A DNA stretch of 49,483 nt. Source: Thermobifida cellulosilytica TB100 (GTDB taxonomy: Bacteria; Actinomycetota; Actinomycetes; Streptosporangiales; Streptosporangiaceae). The notes under the pieces are model-generated. The model did not search any database. It had not been told where the DNA came from and saw nothing but the letters and a program-made list of their open reading frames with translations. The stretch lies in assembly GCF_001517975.1 (NCBI RefSeq), contig NZ_KQ950184.1:25120-74602 (forward strand), given 5' to 3'. Of the stretch, positions 8,142-17,075 are shown one piece after another; within the stretch, counting starts at the first letter, position 1, and each line of letters starts with the position of its first letter. The position numbers and the translations under genes were made by a program.

Positions 8142-9572
8142 GTGAGCGAGATCCACGACCTGACCGCGGTGCGCCAGGCGGCGCTGTTCCGCAGCCGGGA
8201 GCTGTCCCCCGTCGAGGTGACCGACCACTACCTGGACCGGATCGAGCGGCTCGGCGACGCGGTGGGGGCCTTCGTTACGGTCACCCCGGAACTGGCCCGA
8301 CGGCAGGCCCGCGACGCGGAGCGGCGGCTGCTCTCCGAGGAGCCGGAGCGGCTGCCCCCGCTGCTGGGCCTGTGCGTGCCGGTCAAGGACCTGGACATGG
8401 TCGCCGGGGTGCGCTGCACCCTCGGGTCGGCCGTGTTCGCCGACCGCGTCGCCGACGCCGACGAGGGCTACGTGGTCGAACTGCGGCGCGCGGGGGCGGT
8501 CCTGCCCGGCAAGACCAACACCCCCGAGTTCGGGCTGTCCTGCCACACCGAGAACGAGGTCGCCCCGCCCGCCCGCACCCCGTGGGACACCGCCTGTTCG
8601 GCGGGCGGCTCCAGCGGCGGCGCGGCGGCCGCGGTGGCCGCCGGGCTGGCGCCGCTCGCCCAGGGCAGCGACGGCGGCGGGTCGATCCGCATCCCCGCCG
8701 CCGCGTGCGGGCTCTACGGGATCAAGCCCACCCGGGGCCGGGTCACCACGGCCCCGCTGCGCACCGACCTGTTCGGGCTGTCCGTCACCGGTCCGCTGGC
8801 CCGCACGGTCGCCGACGCCGCCCTGCTGCTCGACGCGATCACCCTCGGCGACGCGGGCGACCCCTACCCGGCGCCGCCGCTGCCCCGGGGCGAGACCTTC
8901 CTGGCCCACGCCGGGCGTCCCCCCGCACGGCTGCGCCTGGCCTGCTTCGCCTCCCCGCCGCTGCCCGGCGTCCAGGTGCACCCCGACGTGCTGGCCGCCT
9001 ACCGCGACACCGCGCTGCTGCTGGAGAAGCTGGGGCACGACGTCACCGAGATCGAACCGCCCTTCGACGGCTCCCACATGCGCCACTTCGCGACCGTGTG
9101 GGCGGCGACCGCGGCCGCCGTCCCCGTTCCGGCCGCCGACGAGCACCGGCTGCAACCGCTGACCCGCTGGCTGCGCGAACGGGGGCGGGCCACCCCCGCC
9201 CCCGACTACCTGGAGGCCGCCGCGCAGTTGCGCCGCTTCGCCCGGCTCGCGCTGACCGTGTTCGCCCCCTACGACGCGGTCCTCACCCCCACCCTGGCCG
9301 TGCCGCCGGTCCCGCTGGGGCACTTCACCGCGGCCGCCGACCCCGCCGAGGAGTTCGCGCGGATGAACGCCTTCACCCCGTTCGGCAACATCGCCAACAT
9401 CACCGGCCAGCCCGCGGCGACCCTCCCGCTGCACACCACCGCCGACGGACTGCCCGTCGGGGTGATGCTCACCGGGCGGATCGGCGGGGAGGCGACGCTG
9501 CTCTCCCTGTCGGCCCAACTGGAGGAGGCGCGGCCCTGGCTGGACCGCCGCCCCGAGATCTGGCACCGCTAG
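8142..9572 (+). CDS. amidase, amidase-signature family
   Basis: Cytosolic hydrolase of the amidase-signature family, 476 aa. The Ser-cis-Ser-Lys triad is complete: Lys82 in PVKDLDM, Ser157 in GGSSGG and Ser181 in DGGGSIRIPA. The spacing of 24 residues between the two Ser is the family value. It resembles the stand-alone amidases that act on small carboxamides and not a GatA subunit, since no gatB or gatC is nearby and the C-terminal region is short; the substrate cannot be read from sequence. The GTG start is set by the promoter position and homology. Its TAG stop overlaps the TAG of the convergent MFS gene in the single sequence CTAG. Confidence 0.9.
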   Translation: MSEIHDLTAVRQAALFRSRELSPVEVTDHYLDRIERLGDAVGAFVTVTPELARRQARDAERRLLSEEPERLPPLLGLCVPVKDLDMVAGVRCTLGSAVFADRVADADEGYVVELRRAGAVLPGKTNTPEFGLSCHTENEVAPPARTPWDTACSAGGSSGGAAAAVAAGLAPLAQGSDGGGSIRIPAAACGLYGIKPTRGRVTTAPLRTDLFGLSVTGPLARTVADAALLLDAITLGDAGDPYPAPPLPRGETFLAHAGRPPARLRLACFASPPLPGVQVHPDVLAAYRDTALLLEKLGHDVTEIEPPFDGSHMRHFATVWAATAAAVPVPAADEHRLQPLTRWLRERGRATPAPDYLEAAAQLRRFARLALTVFAPYDAVLTPTLAVPPVPLGHFTAAADPAEEFARMNAFTPFGNIANITGQPAATLPLHTTADGLPVGVMLTGRIGGEATLLSLSAQLEEARPWLDRRPEIWHR

Positions 9573-10822
9573 GCCGCCGGCCGCGGACCGTCCTCCCGCT
9601 CCGGGGCCCGCGACGCGGACCCGCGGCCCGTCCGCCCCGCCCCCAGGGTGAGCACGGCGGACAGCAGCACCATGGCCGTGCCGCCCGCCACGCCCAGCGC
9701 GGGGCCGCCCAGGTCCACCAGCCATCCGGTCACCGGGGCGGAGGCCGCCACCCCGGTGGTGATGCCGGTGTTCATCCAGCCGAACGCCTCGGCGCGCCGC
9801 TCGTGCGGTGCGGCGTCGCCGATCTGCTCGGTGGCCGCCGCCAGCGTCGGGGCGATCGCCAGCCCGGCGACGAACAGCACCGGGGCCAGCAGCCACGGCG
9901 TGGGCAGCTCCAGCACCGGCGGCAGCAGCGGGATGAGCAGCGCGATGCCCGCCGTGGCGGCGAACGCCCGGCGGCTGAGCCGCGGCCTGCCCGCCAGGCC
10001 GCCCGCGACCAGTCCGCCGACCAGGGAGCCGCAGGACCAGATCGCCGCGAGTATCCCGGCGCCCCCGGGACGGCCCATCTCCCGCGCCCACGCCACGATG
10101 ACGAGGTCCACGGCCGCCAGGCCGGCGATCAGCAGCAGGCACACGACGACCAGGAGCGCCAGCTCCGGGAGGCGCATCAGGGACCGGTTCCGGTTCCCGC
10201 CCGCCGGGGCGGCCTCGGGGCCGTGCTCGGGAGGCTCGGCCAGGCCCGCGCGCCGGATCGCCACGGCGAAACCGGTGGAGCCCGCCACCGACACCGCCGC
10301 GATGAGCAGCACCGCTCCCACGCCGCCGCCCATGCCGACGGCCGCGGCCGCCACCAGCGGGCCCAGGACGAACACGAGCTCCTGGAAGGTGGACTCGGCC
10401 GCGTACATGGCGGTGCGGGTCTGCCCCGAGGTCAGCCGGGGCCACAGTGCGCGGCCCACCTGCGAGGCCGGGGGAGTGAACAGGCCGGTGACCAGGCACA
10501 GCGGGAAGGCCAGCCACCACAGGGAGGCGGGCAGCAGGGCCAGCACCACCAGCCCCGCCCCGTAGCAGAGCCCGCACAGGGTCATCAGCCGGTCGGTGCG
10601 CCCCCGGTCGGCGCTGCGGCCGCGCAGCGGCCCGGCCACCGCGGCGCCCACGGTCAGTGTGGTGCTGACCGCTCCGGCCAGGGCGTAGGAGCCGGTCCAG
10701 TCGGCCACCAGGAAGGTGATGCCGATCGGCAGACCGGCGATGTTCATCCGGGCGACCAGCGACCAGACGAACAGTTCCGGCAGGTGGGGGACGGACAACA
10801 GAGGGCGGTAGGACTTGAGCAC
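9569..10822 (-). CDS. MFS transporter
   Basis: Predicted 12-helix inner-membrane transporter, 417 aa. Hydrophobic segments run from about residue 18 to 395, with the first cytoplasmic loop GRSADRGRTDRLM typical of the MFS A-motif position. The middle loop between halves is polar and Pro/Ala/Arg-rich. The C-terminal 25 residues are charged. The substrate is unknown; the protein looks like the putative drug or sugar efflux proteins common in actinobacteria. The GTG start has CATACT 6 nt upstream, matching the leaderless pattern. The gene is convergent with the amidase gene and divergent from malQ. Confidence 0.87.
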   Translation of the reverse strand: MLKSYRPLLSVPHLPELFVWSLVARMNIAGLPIGITFLVADWTGSYALAGAVSTTLTVGAAVAGPLRGRSADRGRTDRLMTLCGLCYGAGLVVLALLPASLWWLAFPLCLVTGLFTPPASQVGRALWPRLTSGQTRTAMYAAESTFQELVFVLGPLVAAAAVGMGGGVGAVLLIAAVSVAGSTGFAVAIRRAGLAEPPEHGPEAAPAGGNRNRSLMRLPELALLVVVCLLLIAGLAAVDLVIVAWAREMGRPGGAGILAAIWSCGSLVGGLVAGGLAGRPRLSRRAFAATAGIALLIPLLPPVLELPTPWLLAPVLFVAGLAIAPTLAAATEQIGDAAPHERRAEAFGWMNTGITTGVAASAPVTGWLVDLGGPALGVAGGTAMVLLSAVLTLGAGRTGRGSASRAPEREDGPRPAA

Positions 10823-10828
10823 CAGACA

Positions 10829-10834
10829 AGTATG
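10829..10834 (-). promoter_or_regulatory. -10 hexamer CATACT of the second MFS gene
   Basis: CATACT on the minus strand, followed by 6 nt and the GTG start. Confidence 0.45.
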
Positions 10835-10857
10835 ACCAGATTCGTAGGATGATTCCT

Positions 10858-10910
10858 CCAGTTTTTTAGTAGAAAGCAGGACGATTCACTGACAAAGAGG
10901 AGAAAACTGG
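10858..10910. repeat. inverted repeat in an AT-richer islet between MFS gene and malQ
   Basis: CCAGTTTT (10858-10865) and its exact complement AAAACTGG (10903-10910) are separated by 37 nt in a stretch that is clearly AT-richer than the surroundings. It lies between two divergent promoters, so it could be an operator or a loop-forming site. Confidence 0.4.
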
Positions 10911-10962
10911 TCGGCTGCGCGACTGGCGGACGGAGATACCGCTGATCAGAGCCCCTCTGAGG

Positions 10963-10968
10963 CATGAT
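10963..10968 (+). promoter_or_regulatory. possible -10 hexamer CATGAT of malQ
   Basis: CATGAT lies 8 nt before the GTG start of malQ. No Shine-Dalgarno sequence is present in this interval. Confidence 0.35.
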
Positions 10969-10976
10969 CGGATGGT

Positions 10977-13103
10977 GTGAGCGATGCTGAACTGGTCCGA
11001 CTGGCCGAAGAACACGGCGTCTCGACGAGCTACGCCGACTGGCGGGGCGTGCGGACCGCGGTCTCCGTGGACACTCTGCGCCACGTGCTCACCGCCCTGG
11101 GAGTGGACGTCAGCGACCCCGCCGCCGCCCTCGCCGCGCACCGGGAGCGGCGGGCCGCGCGGCTGCTGCCCCCGGCCGTCGTCACCCGCCACGGGCGTGC
11201 CCCGCGCCTGACGCTTCCCGACGGCGCCCGCACCTGGGTGGAACTCGCCGGCGGGGAGCGCGCCGAGGCGGGAGCCACCCTGCCGCTGGGCGTGCACCGG
11301 CTGCACGTGGAACACGGCCGCAGCCACCAGCACGCGCCCCTGCTGGTGGTGCCCGACCGGCTGCCCCGGCCCGTGCACCGCCGGGTGTGGGGCCTGATGG
11401 CGCAGTTGTACTCGGTCCGCTCCCGCGTCTCCTGGGCCATGGGCGACCTGCGCGACCTCACCGAGCTGTCCACCTGGGCGGCGCGCGACCTGGGCGCCTC
11501 CTTCGTCCTGGTCAACCCGCTGCACGCCACCGAGCCGCTGCCGCCCCTGGAGGCCTCCCCCTACCTCCCGGTCAGCCGCCGCTACGCCAGCCCGCTCTAC
11601 ATCCGCATCGAGGACGTCCCCGAGTACGGGAGGCTGAACTCCGTCCAGCGGGAGACGGTCCAGCGGCTCGCCCGCCCGCTGCGCGACCGGGGCCGCACCG
11701 CCGACCTGCTGGACCGCGACGCGGTCTGGCAGGCCAAGCGCGCCGCCCTGGAGGTCATCCACCAGGTCCGCCGCCCCGCCGGACGGGAGCAGGCGTTCCG
11801 CGCCTACCTGGCCCGCGAGGGCGAGGCCCTGGAGTCCTACGCCACCTGGTGCGCGCTCGCCGAGGAGTACGGCCCCGACTACCGGCGCTGGCCGGAGCCG
11901 CTGCGCGACGCCGGATCGGCCGCGGTCCGCGCCGAGGCCCGGCTGCGCCGGCAGAGCGTCGACTTCCACCGCTGGATGCAGTGGATCCTGGACGAGCAGC
12001 TCGCCGCCGCGCAGGCCGGCGCCCGACGCGCCGGGATGGACATCGGGATCGTGCACGACCTCGCCGTCGGAGCGCAGAGCGGCGGCGCCGACGCGTGGAT
12101 GTACCGCGACGCGCTCGTCTCCGGAGTCCACGTCGGAGCGCCCCCCGACGAGTTCAACCAGCAGGGGCAGGACTGGGGGCAGCCGCCCTGGCACCCGGTC
12201 CGCCTCGCCGAACAGGGCTACGGCCCGTTCCTGGAGCAGTTGCGCCAGGTGGCGCGGCACGCCGGAGGCATCCGGATGGACCACGTGATGGGCCTGTTCC
12301 GGCTGTGGTGGGTGCCCGAGGGGGCCTCCCCGGCCGACGGCGCCTACGTGCGCTACGACCACGAGGGCATGGTCGGCGCGCTGCTGCTGGCCGCCCACGA
12401 GGCCCGCACCCTGGTCGTGGGCGAGGACCTGGGCACCGTCGAACAGCGGGTCCGCGACCACCTGGCCGAACGCGGGGTGCTGGGCACCTCGGTGCTGTGG
12501 TTCGAGCAGGACGAGAAGGGGGTCCCGCACCGCCCCGAGTCCTGGCCCGTCGGCTGCCTGGCCACCGTGGCCACCCACGACCTGCCGCCGGTCGCCTCCT
12601 ACGTCACGGCCGAGCACGTGGAACTGCGCGCCCACCTGAACCTGCTGACCCGGCCCGTGGAGGAGGAGCGCGCCGACGCCGAGGCGCGGGTCGCCGCCTG
12701 GCGCGCGCTGCTGGTCGAGCTGGGCCTGCTCGACCCGTCGGTCGACCCGGTCGCCGACCCCGCGGCGGTGGTCGCCGCCCTGCACGACTACCTGGCGCGC
12801 ACCCCCTCCCTGCTGGTCGGCGCGGCCCTGACCGACCTGGTCGGCGACCACCGCATGCAGAACCAGCCGGGGACCAGCACCGAGTACCCGAACTGGCGGA
12901 TCCCGCTCACCAACGGAGAGGGGGAGCCGGTGTTCCTGGAGGACCTGTCCACCAACCCCGAGCAGGCCGCGGCGGTGCGCGCCGCGTTGGGCGCCCTGGC
13001 CGACCTGGCTCCGCAGCCCCGTCCCGGCGGGGAGCTGCCCGCGCCCCGCCGCCCGGCGCCCCCGATCCTGCGCCCGCGACCGGGACGTCCGGGGCCGCCG
13101 TAG
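10977..13103 (+). CDS. malQ: 4-alpha-glucanotransferase (amylomaltase, GH77)
   Basis: Cytosolic enzyme that transfers alpha-1,4-glucan segments between maltooligosaccharides, linking maltose and glycogen metabolism. The 708 aa length fits the actinobacterial type with an N-terminal extra domain (about residues 1-130). In the barrel, the nucleophile is Asp435 in GGIRMDHVMG, the acid/base is Glu483 in VVGEDLGT, and the third carboxylate lies in ATHDLPP. Family segments MQNQPGTSTEYPNWRIPL and EFNQQGQDWGQPPW are present. The last about 40 residues are Pro/Arg-rich and probably unstructured. Start GTG is the only candidate that retains the SDAELVRLAEEHGV start of homologues; transcription probably begins just upstream. 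Confidence 0.95.
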   Translation: MSDAELVRLAEEHGVSTSYADWRGVRTAVSVDTLRHVLTALGVDVSDPAAALAAHRERRAARLLPPAVVTRHGRAPRLTLPDGARTWVELAGGERAEAGATLPLGVHRLHVEHGRSHQHAPLLVVPDRLPRPVHRRVWGLMAQLYSVRSRVSWAMGDLRDLTELSTWAARDLGASFVLVNPLHATEPLPPLEASPYLPVSRRYASPLYIRIEDVPEYGRLNSVQRETVQRLARPLRDRGRTADLLDRDAVWQAKRAALEVIHQVRRPAGREQAFRAYLAREGEALESYATWCALAEEYGPDYRRWPEPLRDAGSAAVRAEARLRRQSVDFHRWMQWILDEQLAAAQAGARRAGMDIGIVHDLAVGAQSGGADAWMYRDALVSGVHVGAPPDEFNQQGQDWGQPPWHPVRLAEQGYGPFLEQLRQVARHAGGIRMDHVMGLFRLWWVPEGASPADGAYVRYDHEGMVGALLLAAHEARTLVVGEDLGTVEQRVRDHLAERGVLGTSVLWFEQDEKGVPHRPESWPVGCLATVATHDLPPVASYVTAEHVELRAHLNLLTRPVEEERADAEARVAAWRALLVELGLLDPSVDPVADPAAVVAALHDYLARTPSLLVGAALTDLVGDHRMQNQPGTSTEYPNWRIPLTNGEGEPVFLEDLSTNPEQAAAVRAALGALADLAPQPRPGGELPAPRRPAPPILRPRPGRPGPP

Positions 13104-13147
13104 GGGGGACTGCTCCCGCCCGGGGAGGGGACGGCCCGCACAACGGC

Positions 13148-13180
13148 GACGGCCGCCGCGCACGGTGCGCGGCGGCCGTC
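13148..13180. terminator. shared terminator between malQ and pepN
   Basis: Perfect inverted repeat of 16 bp on each side of one base, a 33-nt near-palindrome between convergent stop codons. It should work on both strands. Confidence 0.8.
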
Positions 13181-13194
13181 TGCGGTGTCGGTCC

Positions 13195-15735
13195 TCAGCC
13201 CGCCGCCTCGGCGTCGCGGGCCTGGGCGTGCAGCGCGCGCTCCACGCCCGCGCGGCCCTCCAGCAGCAGGCGGCGCAGCGCCGGGGCCGGGTCCGCCGAC
13301 TCCAGGTAGGCGTCGGTGCGGCGCAGCGTCTCCTCCTCGATCAGGTAGCCCGGGTAGGCGAACTCGGCGAAGGTCTGCGCGAACTCGCCGGTCCACTTGG
13401 CCCACGCCTCGGCGAGCTGGTCGAAGTAGCGGTCCACGTAGGGGCGGAGCAGCTCGGCGTGGGCGGGCTCGGTGAACCCGCCGAGGGTCGCCCGGAACTC
13501 CGCGTTGGCCAGGGTGCCGCCGGTGATCCGCTCCCAGGCCGTCGCCTTGGCGTCGGCGGTGGGAATGGCGGCCCGGCAGCCCGCGGCGGCCCGCTCGCCC
13601 GCGGCGGTGGGGTCGCGCTCCAGCTCGGCGGCGATCTCGTCCTCGCCTGCGACCCCGGCCGCGACCAGGCGGCGCAGCAGCGTCCAGCGCAGGTCGGTGT
13701 CGACCTTCAGCCCGTCCACCTCGATCGCCCCGTCGTAGATGCCGCGCAGCAGCGACAGGTGCTCGGCGGAGCGCGCCGCGTCGGCGAACCCGTGCGCGTA
13801 GGCCAGTTGCAGGTCGCTGCCGGGCTCGGCGGAGGTGAGCAGCTCCCGCAGCCGGGTGGCCAGCAGGTCGAAGCCCTCCTCCCGCCAGTCCGGGGAGACG
13901 TAGTTGACCAGCGCGGAGACCGCCTGGCGCTGTAGCGTCTGGGCCACCGCGACGTCGCTGACCCCCGCCAGGTTGGCGGCGACCAGGCGCACGTAGTCGC
14001 GCGCGGGCATCTCGCCGTCGCGGGTCATGTCCCAGGCCGCGGCGAAGGCCAGCGCGCGCGGCAGCGACTCGACGATCTCGCCGACGCTCTCCACCACGGT
14101 GCGCAGGCTCCGCTCGTCCAGGCGCAGCTTGATGAAGGTGAGGTCGTCGTCGTTGATCAGCACCAGGTCGGGCTGGGCCTTGCCGACCAGCTCGGGCACC
14201 TCGGTGCGCTCCCCGCTGACGTCCAGCTCCACCCGCTCGCGGCGCACGATGCCCTTGTCGGTGCGGTCGTACAGGCCGATGGCCAGGCGGTGCGAACGCA
14301 GCGTCGGGTGGTCGGCCGGGGCCTCCTGGAGCACCGCGAAGGAGGTGAAGTTGCCGTCGGCGTCCACCTCGAAGGAGGGGCGCATGGTGTTGACGCCCGC
14401 GGTCTCCAGCCACTCCCGCGACCAGTTCGACAGGTCGCGCCCGGACGCCTCCTCCAGCTTCACCAGCAGGTCCGACAGCTCGGTGTTGCCCCAGGCGTGC
14501 TCCTTGAAGTAGGCGCGCAGGCCGGCGAAGAACTCGTCCACGCCCACGTAGGCCACCAACTGCTTGAGCACCGAGGCGCCCTTGGCGTAGGTGATGCCGT
14601 CGAAGTTGACCTCGACCGCCTGCATGTCGGGCATGTCCGCGGCGATCGGGTGGGTGGAGGGGAGCTGGTCCTGGCGCAGCGCCCAGGCCTTCTCCACGTT
14701 GGCGAAGGTGGTCCAGGCGTCCGTCCACCGGGTCGCCTCGGCCTGGCAGTACACGCTGGCGAACGTGGCGAACGACTCGTTCAGCCACAGGTCGTCCCAC
14801 CAGCGCATGGTGACCAGGTTGCCGAACCACATGTGCGCCATCTCGTGCAGGATCGTCTCGGCGCGGCGCTCGTAGCGGGCCTCGGTGACCCGCGAGCGGA
14901 AGACGTAGTCCTCCAGGAAGGTGACCGCTCCGGCGTTCTCCATCGCCCCGGCGTTGAACTCCGGCACGAACAACTGGTCGTACTTGCCGAAGGGGTAGCG
15001 GATGCCGAAGACCCGGTGGAAGAAGTCGAAGCCCTGCTTGGTGACCTCCAGGATCGCGTCGGCGTCCAGGTACTGGGCGAGGGAGGCGCGGCAGTACACG
15101 CCCAGCGGGATGCCGTCGTGCTCGTCGCGCACCACGTGGTAGGGGCCGGCGACGAGCGCGGTGATGTAGGTCGAGATCCGCTTGGTCGGCGGGAAGTGCC
15201 AGCGCACCGCCGTGTCGTTCTTGGCCGGCTCGCGCACCACGTCGGGCGCGGTGTTGGAGACCACCTCGAAGTCCGCGGGGGCCAGCACGGTCAGCTCGAA
15301 CGTCGCCTTGAGGTCGGGCTGGTCGAAGCAGGCGTACATGCGGTGCGCGTCGGCGGTCTCGAACTGGGTGTAGAGGTAGACGTTGCCGTCGACGGGGTCG
15401 ACGAACCGGTGCAGGCCCTCGCCGGTGCGCATGTAGGCGGCGTCGGCCACGACGCGCAGCTCGTTGTCGGCTTGCAGAGAGGGCAGGGTGATCCGCTCCC
15501 CGTCGAACACCTCGGCCACGTCGAGCGCGGTCCCGTTCAGGCGGACCTCGTGCACGGTGGGGGCCGTCAGGTCCACGAAGCTCGTCGCCCCCGGCTCGGA
15601 GCAGGCGAACCGGATCACGGTGGTGGAGGTGAAGGTCTGGTCGCCCGAGGTGAGGTCGAGTTCCACGGCGTAGGAGTCGACGTCGAGGATTCTCGCCCGC
15701 TCCCGTGCCTCCTCACGTGTCAGATTGCCTGCCAC
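13195..15735 (-). CDS. pepN: aminopeptidase N (family M1)
   Basis: Zinc metallopeptidase that removes N-terminal residues from peptides in the cytosol; 846 aa, the normal size for the actinobacterial enzyme. Motifs are intact: the substrate-binding GAMEN at 263-267, the zinc site HEMAHMWFGN at 297-306 (His297, Glu298, His301) and the third ligand Glu320 in WLNESFATF. A long C-terminal ERAP1-like helical domain follows. The GTG start sits behind GAAGGGAGCGG and yields the typical AGNLTREEARERA N-terminus. Divergent from the Rv2466c-like gene with a 212-bp intergenic region, it ends at a strong terminator shared with malQ. Confidence 0.96.
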   Translation of the reverse strand: MAGNLTREEARERARILDVDSYAVELDLTSGDQTFTSTTVIRFACSEPGATSFVDLTAPTVHEVRLNGTALDVAEVFDGERITLPSLQADNELRVVADAAYMRTGEGLHRFVDPVDGNVYLYTQFETADAHRMYACFDQPDLKATFELTVLAPADFEVVSNTAPDVVREPAKNDTAVRWHFPPTKRISTYITALVAGPYHVVRDEHDGIPLGVYCRASLAQYLDADAILEVTKQGFDFFHRVFGIRYPFGKYDQLFVPEFNAGAMENAGAVTFLEDYVFRSRVTEARYERRAETILHEMAHMWFGNLVTMRWWDDLWLNESFATFASVYCQAEATRWTDAWTTFANVEKAWALRQDQLPSTHPIAADMPDMQAVEVNFDGITYAKGASVLKQLVAYVGVDEFFAGLRAYFKEHAWGNTELSDLLVKLEEASGRDLSNWSREWLETAGVNTMRPSFEVDADGNFTSFAVLQEAPADHPTLRSHRLAIGLYDRTDKGIVRRERVELDVSGERTEVPELVGKAQPDLVLINDDDLTFIKLRLDERSLRTVVESVGEIVESLPRALAFAAAWDMTRDGEMPARDYVRLVAANLAGVSDVAVAQTLQRQAVSALVNYVSPDWREEGFDLLATRLRELLTSAEPGSDLQLAYAHGFADAARSAEHLSLLRGIYDGAIEVDGLKVDTDLRWTLLRRLVAAGVAGEDEIAAELERDPTAAGERAAAGCRAAIPTADAKATAWERITGGTLANAEFRATLGGFTEPAHAELLRPYVDRYFDQLAEAWAKWTGEFAQTFAEFAYPGYLIEEETLRRTDAYLESADPAPALRRLLLEGRAGVERALHAQARDAEAAG

Positions 15736-15947
15736 GACCCGCTCCCTTCACAGACGTTCTCGGTGTCGGCCGCGTCGGGGCCCGCGCCCACGGAACGCGG
15801 GCGGACGGCCACCGTCGGGTGATGCGGTTCGATCCTGCCACGCCGCAGAGCGGAATGCGGAACCGATCACGGTGGTTTCTCCTTGCAGAGCTGGGCGTTT
15901 TACGGGTTTCGCCCGGCTTCTTGGTGTCAGGCTAAGGAGAAGGAACA

Positions 15948-16562
15948 GTGAGTGACGAGCGCATCCCCGTGGACCTGTGGTTCGACCCCCTCTGCCCGTG
16001 GGCCTGGATCACCTCGCGCTGGCTGCTGGAGGTCGAGAAGGTCCGCCCGGTGCGTCCGCGCTGGCACGTCATGAGCCTCGCCGTGCTCAACGAGGACAAG
16101 GACGTGCCCGAGGAGTACCGGGAGATGCTGCGGACCCAGGCGTGGTGGGGGGTGCGCGTGGCCGTCGCGGTCGAACAGCGCCTGGGCAACGAGGAGCTGG
16201 GCCGCTTCTACACCGCGCTGGGCACCCGGCTGCACAACCGGGGCGAGCCGCGGGCCGTGGAGACCATCGCGGCGGCGCTGGCCGACGCGGGACAACCGGC
16301 GGAGCTCGTCGAAGCAGCACTGAGCACTGACTACGATGAGGCCCTGCGCAAGTCGCACCATGACGGCATGGACAGGGTCGGCCAGGAAGTGGGCACTCCC
16401 GTGATCGCGGTCGAGGATGTCGCCTTCTTCGGCCCCGTTGTGTCCCCCGCCCCCAAGGGCGAGGCCGCCGGTCGGTTGTGGGACGGCGTTCTGCTGGTTG
16501 CGGGAACCGACGGGTTCTTCGAGCTCAAGCGGAGCCGCACCCGCGACCCCATCTTCGACTAG
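15948..16562 (+). CDS. DsbA-like thioredoxin-fold protein, Rv2466c family
   Basis: A 204-aa cytosolic DsbA-type protein. It follows M. tuberculosis Rv2466c, as I recall it, nearly from end to end: DLWFDPLCPWAWITSRW, HVMSLAVLNE, LRKSHHDGMD, GTPVI, FFGPV and the terminal FELKRSRT. Rv2466c is a mycothiol-dependent reductase that activates nitro prodrugs and uses a CPWC centre. Here the motif is Cys16-Pro-Trp-Ala19, so the resolving Cys is missing and only a monothiol mechanism, for example with mycothiol as partner, is possible. The GTG start follows GGAGAAGG by 4 nt. Two small genes follow on the same strand. Confidence 0.88.
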   Translation: MSDERIPVDLWFDPLCPWAWITSRWLLEVEKVRPVRPRWHVMSLAVLNEDKDVPEEYREMLRTQAWWGVRVAVAVEQRLGNEELGRFYTALGTRLHNRGEPRAVETIAAALADAGQPAELVEAALSTDYDEALRKSHHDGMDRVGQEVGTPVIAVEDVAFFGPVVSPAPKGEAAGRLWDGVLLVAGTDGFFELKRSRTRDPIFD

Positions 16563-16586
16563 CCGCGACGGTGTGAAGGAGCGAGC

Positions 16587-16754
16587 ATGAGCGAACCGGA
16601 CGAAGAGCGCGTGGTCGTCTTCGACGACGAGCTGGAGATCCTGCCCGACACCACCTCCGACGAGTACGGCGCGGGCTGGGGGGAGTCGGCCGAACAGGAG
16701 GAGCGGTCCCGCATGGAGGAACTGCTCGGCGATGTCCCCCCGCACTGGGCCTGA
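16587..16754 (+). CDS. small acidic protein, 55 aa, function unknown
   Basis: A 56-codon frame starting 24 nt after the Rv2466c-like gene. GAAGGAG lies 5 nt before the ATG, an ideal ribosome site. The product has 18 Asp/Glu against three Arg and no Lys, with the segment VVVFDDELEILPDTTSDEYG and a C-terminus ending in PPHWA. No membrane segment, Cys or known domain is seen. Codon usage is typical of the genome. The tight spacing suggests it is co-translated with the upstream gene. I cannot name the family; the strong RBS and codon bias make it a likely real gene. Confidence 0.75.
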   Translation: MSEPDEERVVVFDDELEILPDTTSDEYGAGWGESAEQEERSRMEELLGDVPPHWA

Positions 16755-16842
16755 CCGCTTTGCCGACCCCATACCTGCTGGTGAGGAACGCTAGCATCGT
16801 CTTTGGTGAGTATTTTGTCCGTTCCTGCCGAGGTGGTGTGAG

Positions 16843-16980
16843 TTGAGCAAGAAGGCAGAGTCCAAGGCGGTTCCGCTGAGCAAGGACATCAGGCTCCTGG
16901 TGGCCATCAACCTGGTCTTCCTCCTGGCCGCCGTCGCCTTCGGCGTGCTGGGCGCGGCGGTCACCTTCGCCGCCGTCTGA
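16843..16980 (+). CDS. small single-pass membrane protein, 45 aa
   Basis: A 46-codon frame with a TTG start preceded by GAGGTGG. The product begins with a basic, Lys-rich N-terminus (SKKAESKAVPLSKDIR) followed by one hydrophobic helix from about residue 18 to the end, so it would be an N-in membrane peptide. No other start is available in frame before a stop. A TAGCAT hexamer (16792-16797) about 45 nt upstream could be its promoter. Function is not recognisable. Confidence is moderate because the gene is short, but amphipathic layout and codon usage support coding. Confidence 0.6.
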   Translation: MSKKAESKAVPLSKDIRLLVAINLVFLLAAVAFGVLGAAVTFAAV

Positions 16981-17063
16981 GACCGGGGGACGTCGTCCGC
17001 CGCCCGGCGGCCCCGAGCCGCCGGGCGGCCCTCCCGGGCGCACCACGCCCCCGGGCGACCTGT

Positions 17064-17069
17064 CAGACT
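17064..17069 (+). promoter_or_regulatory. -10 hexamer CAGACT of rpiB
   Basis: CAGACT followed by exactly 6 nt (GGGGCC) and the GTG start; the same geometry as the amidase and FmdB-type genes. Confidence 0.5.
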
Positions 17070-17075
17070 GGGGCC

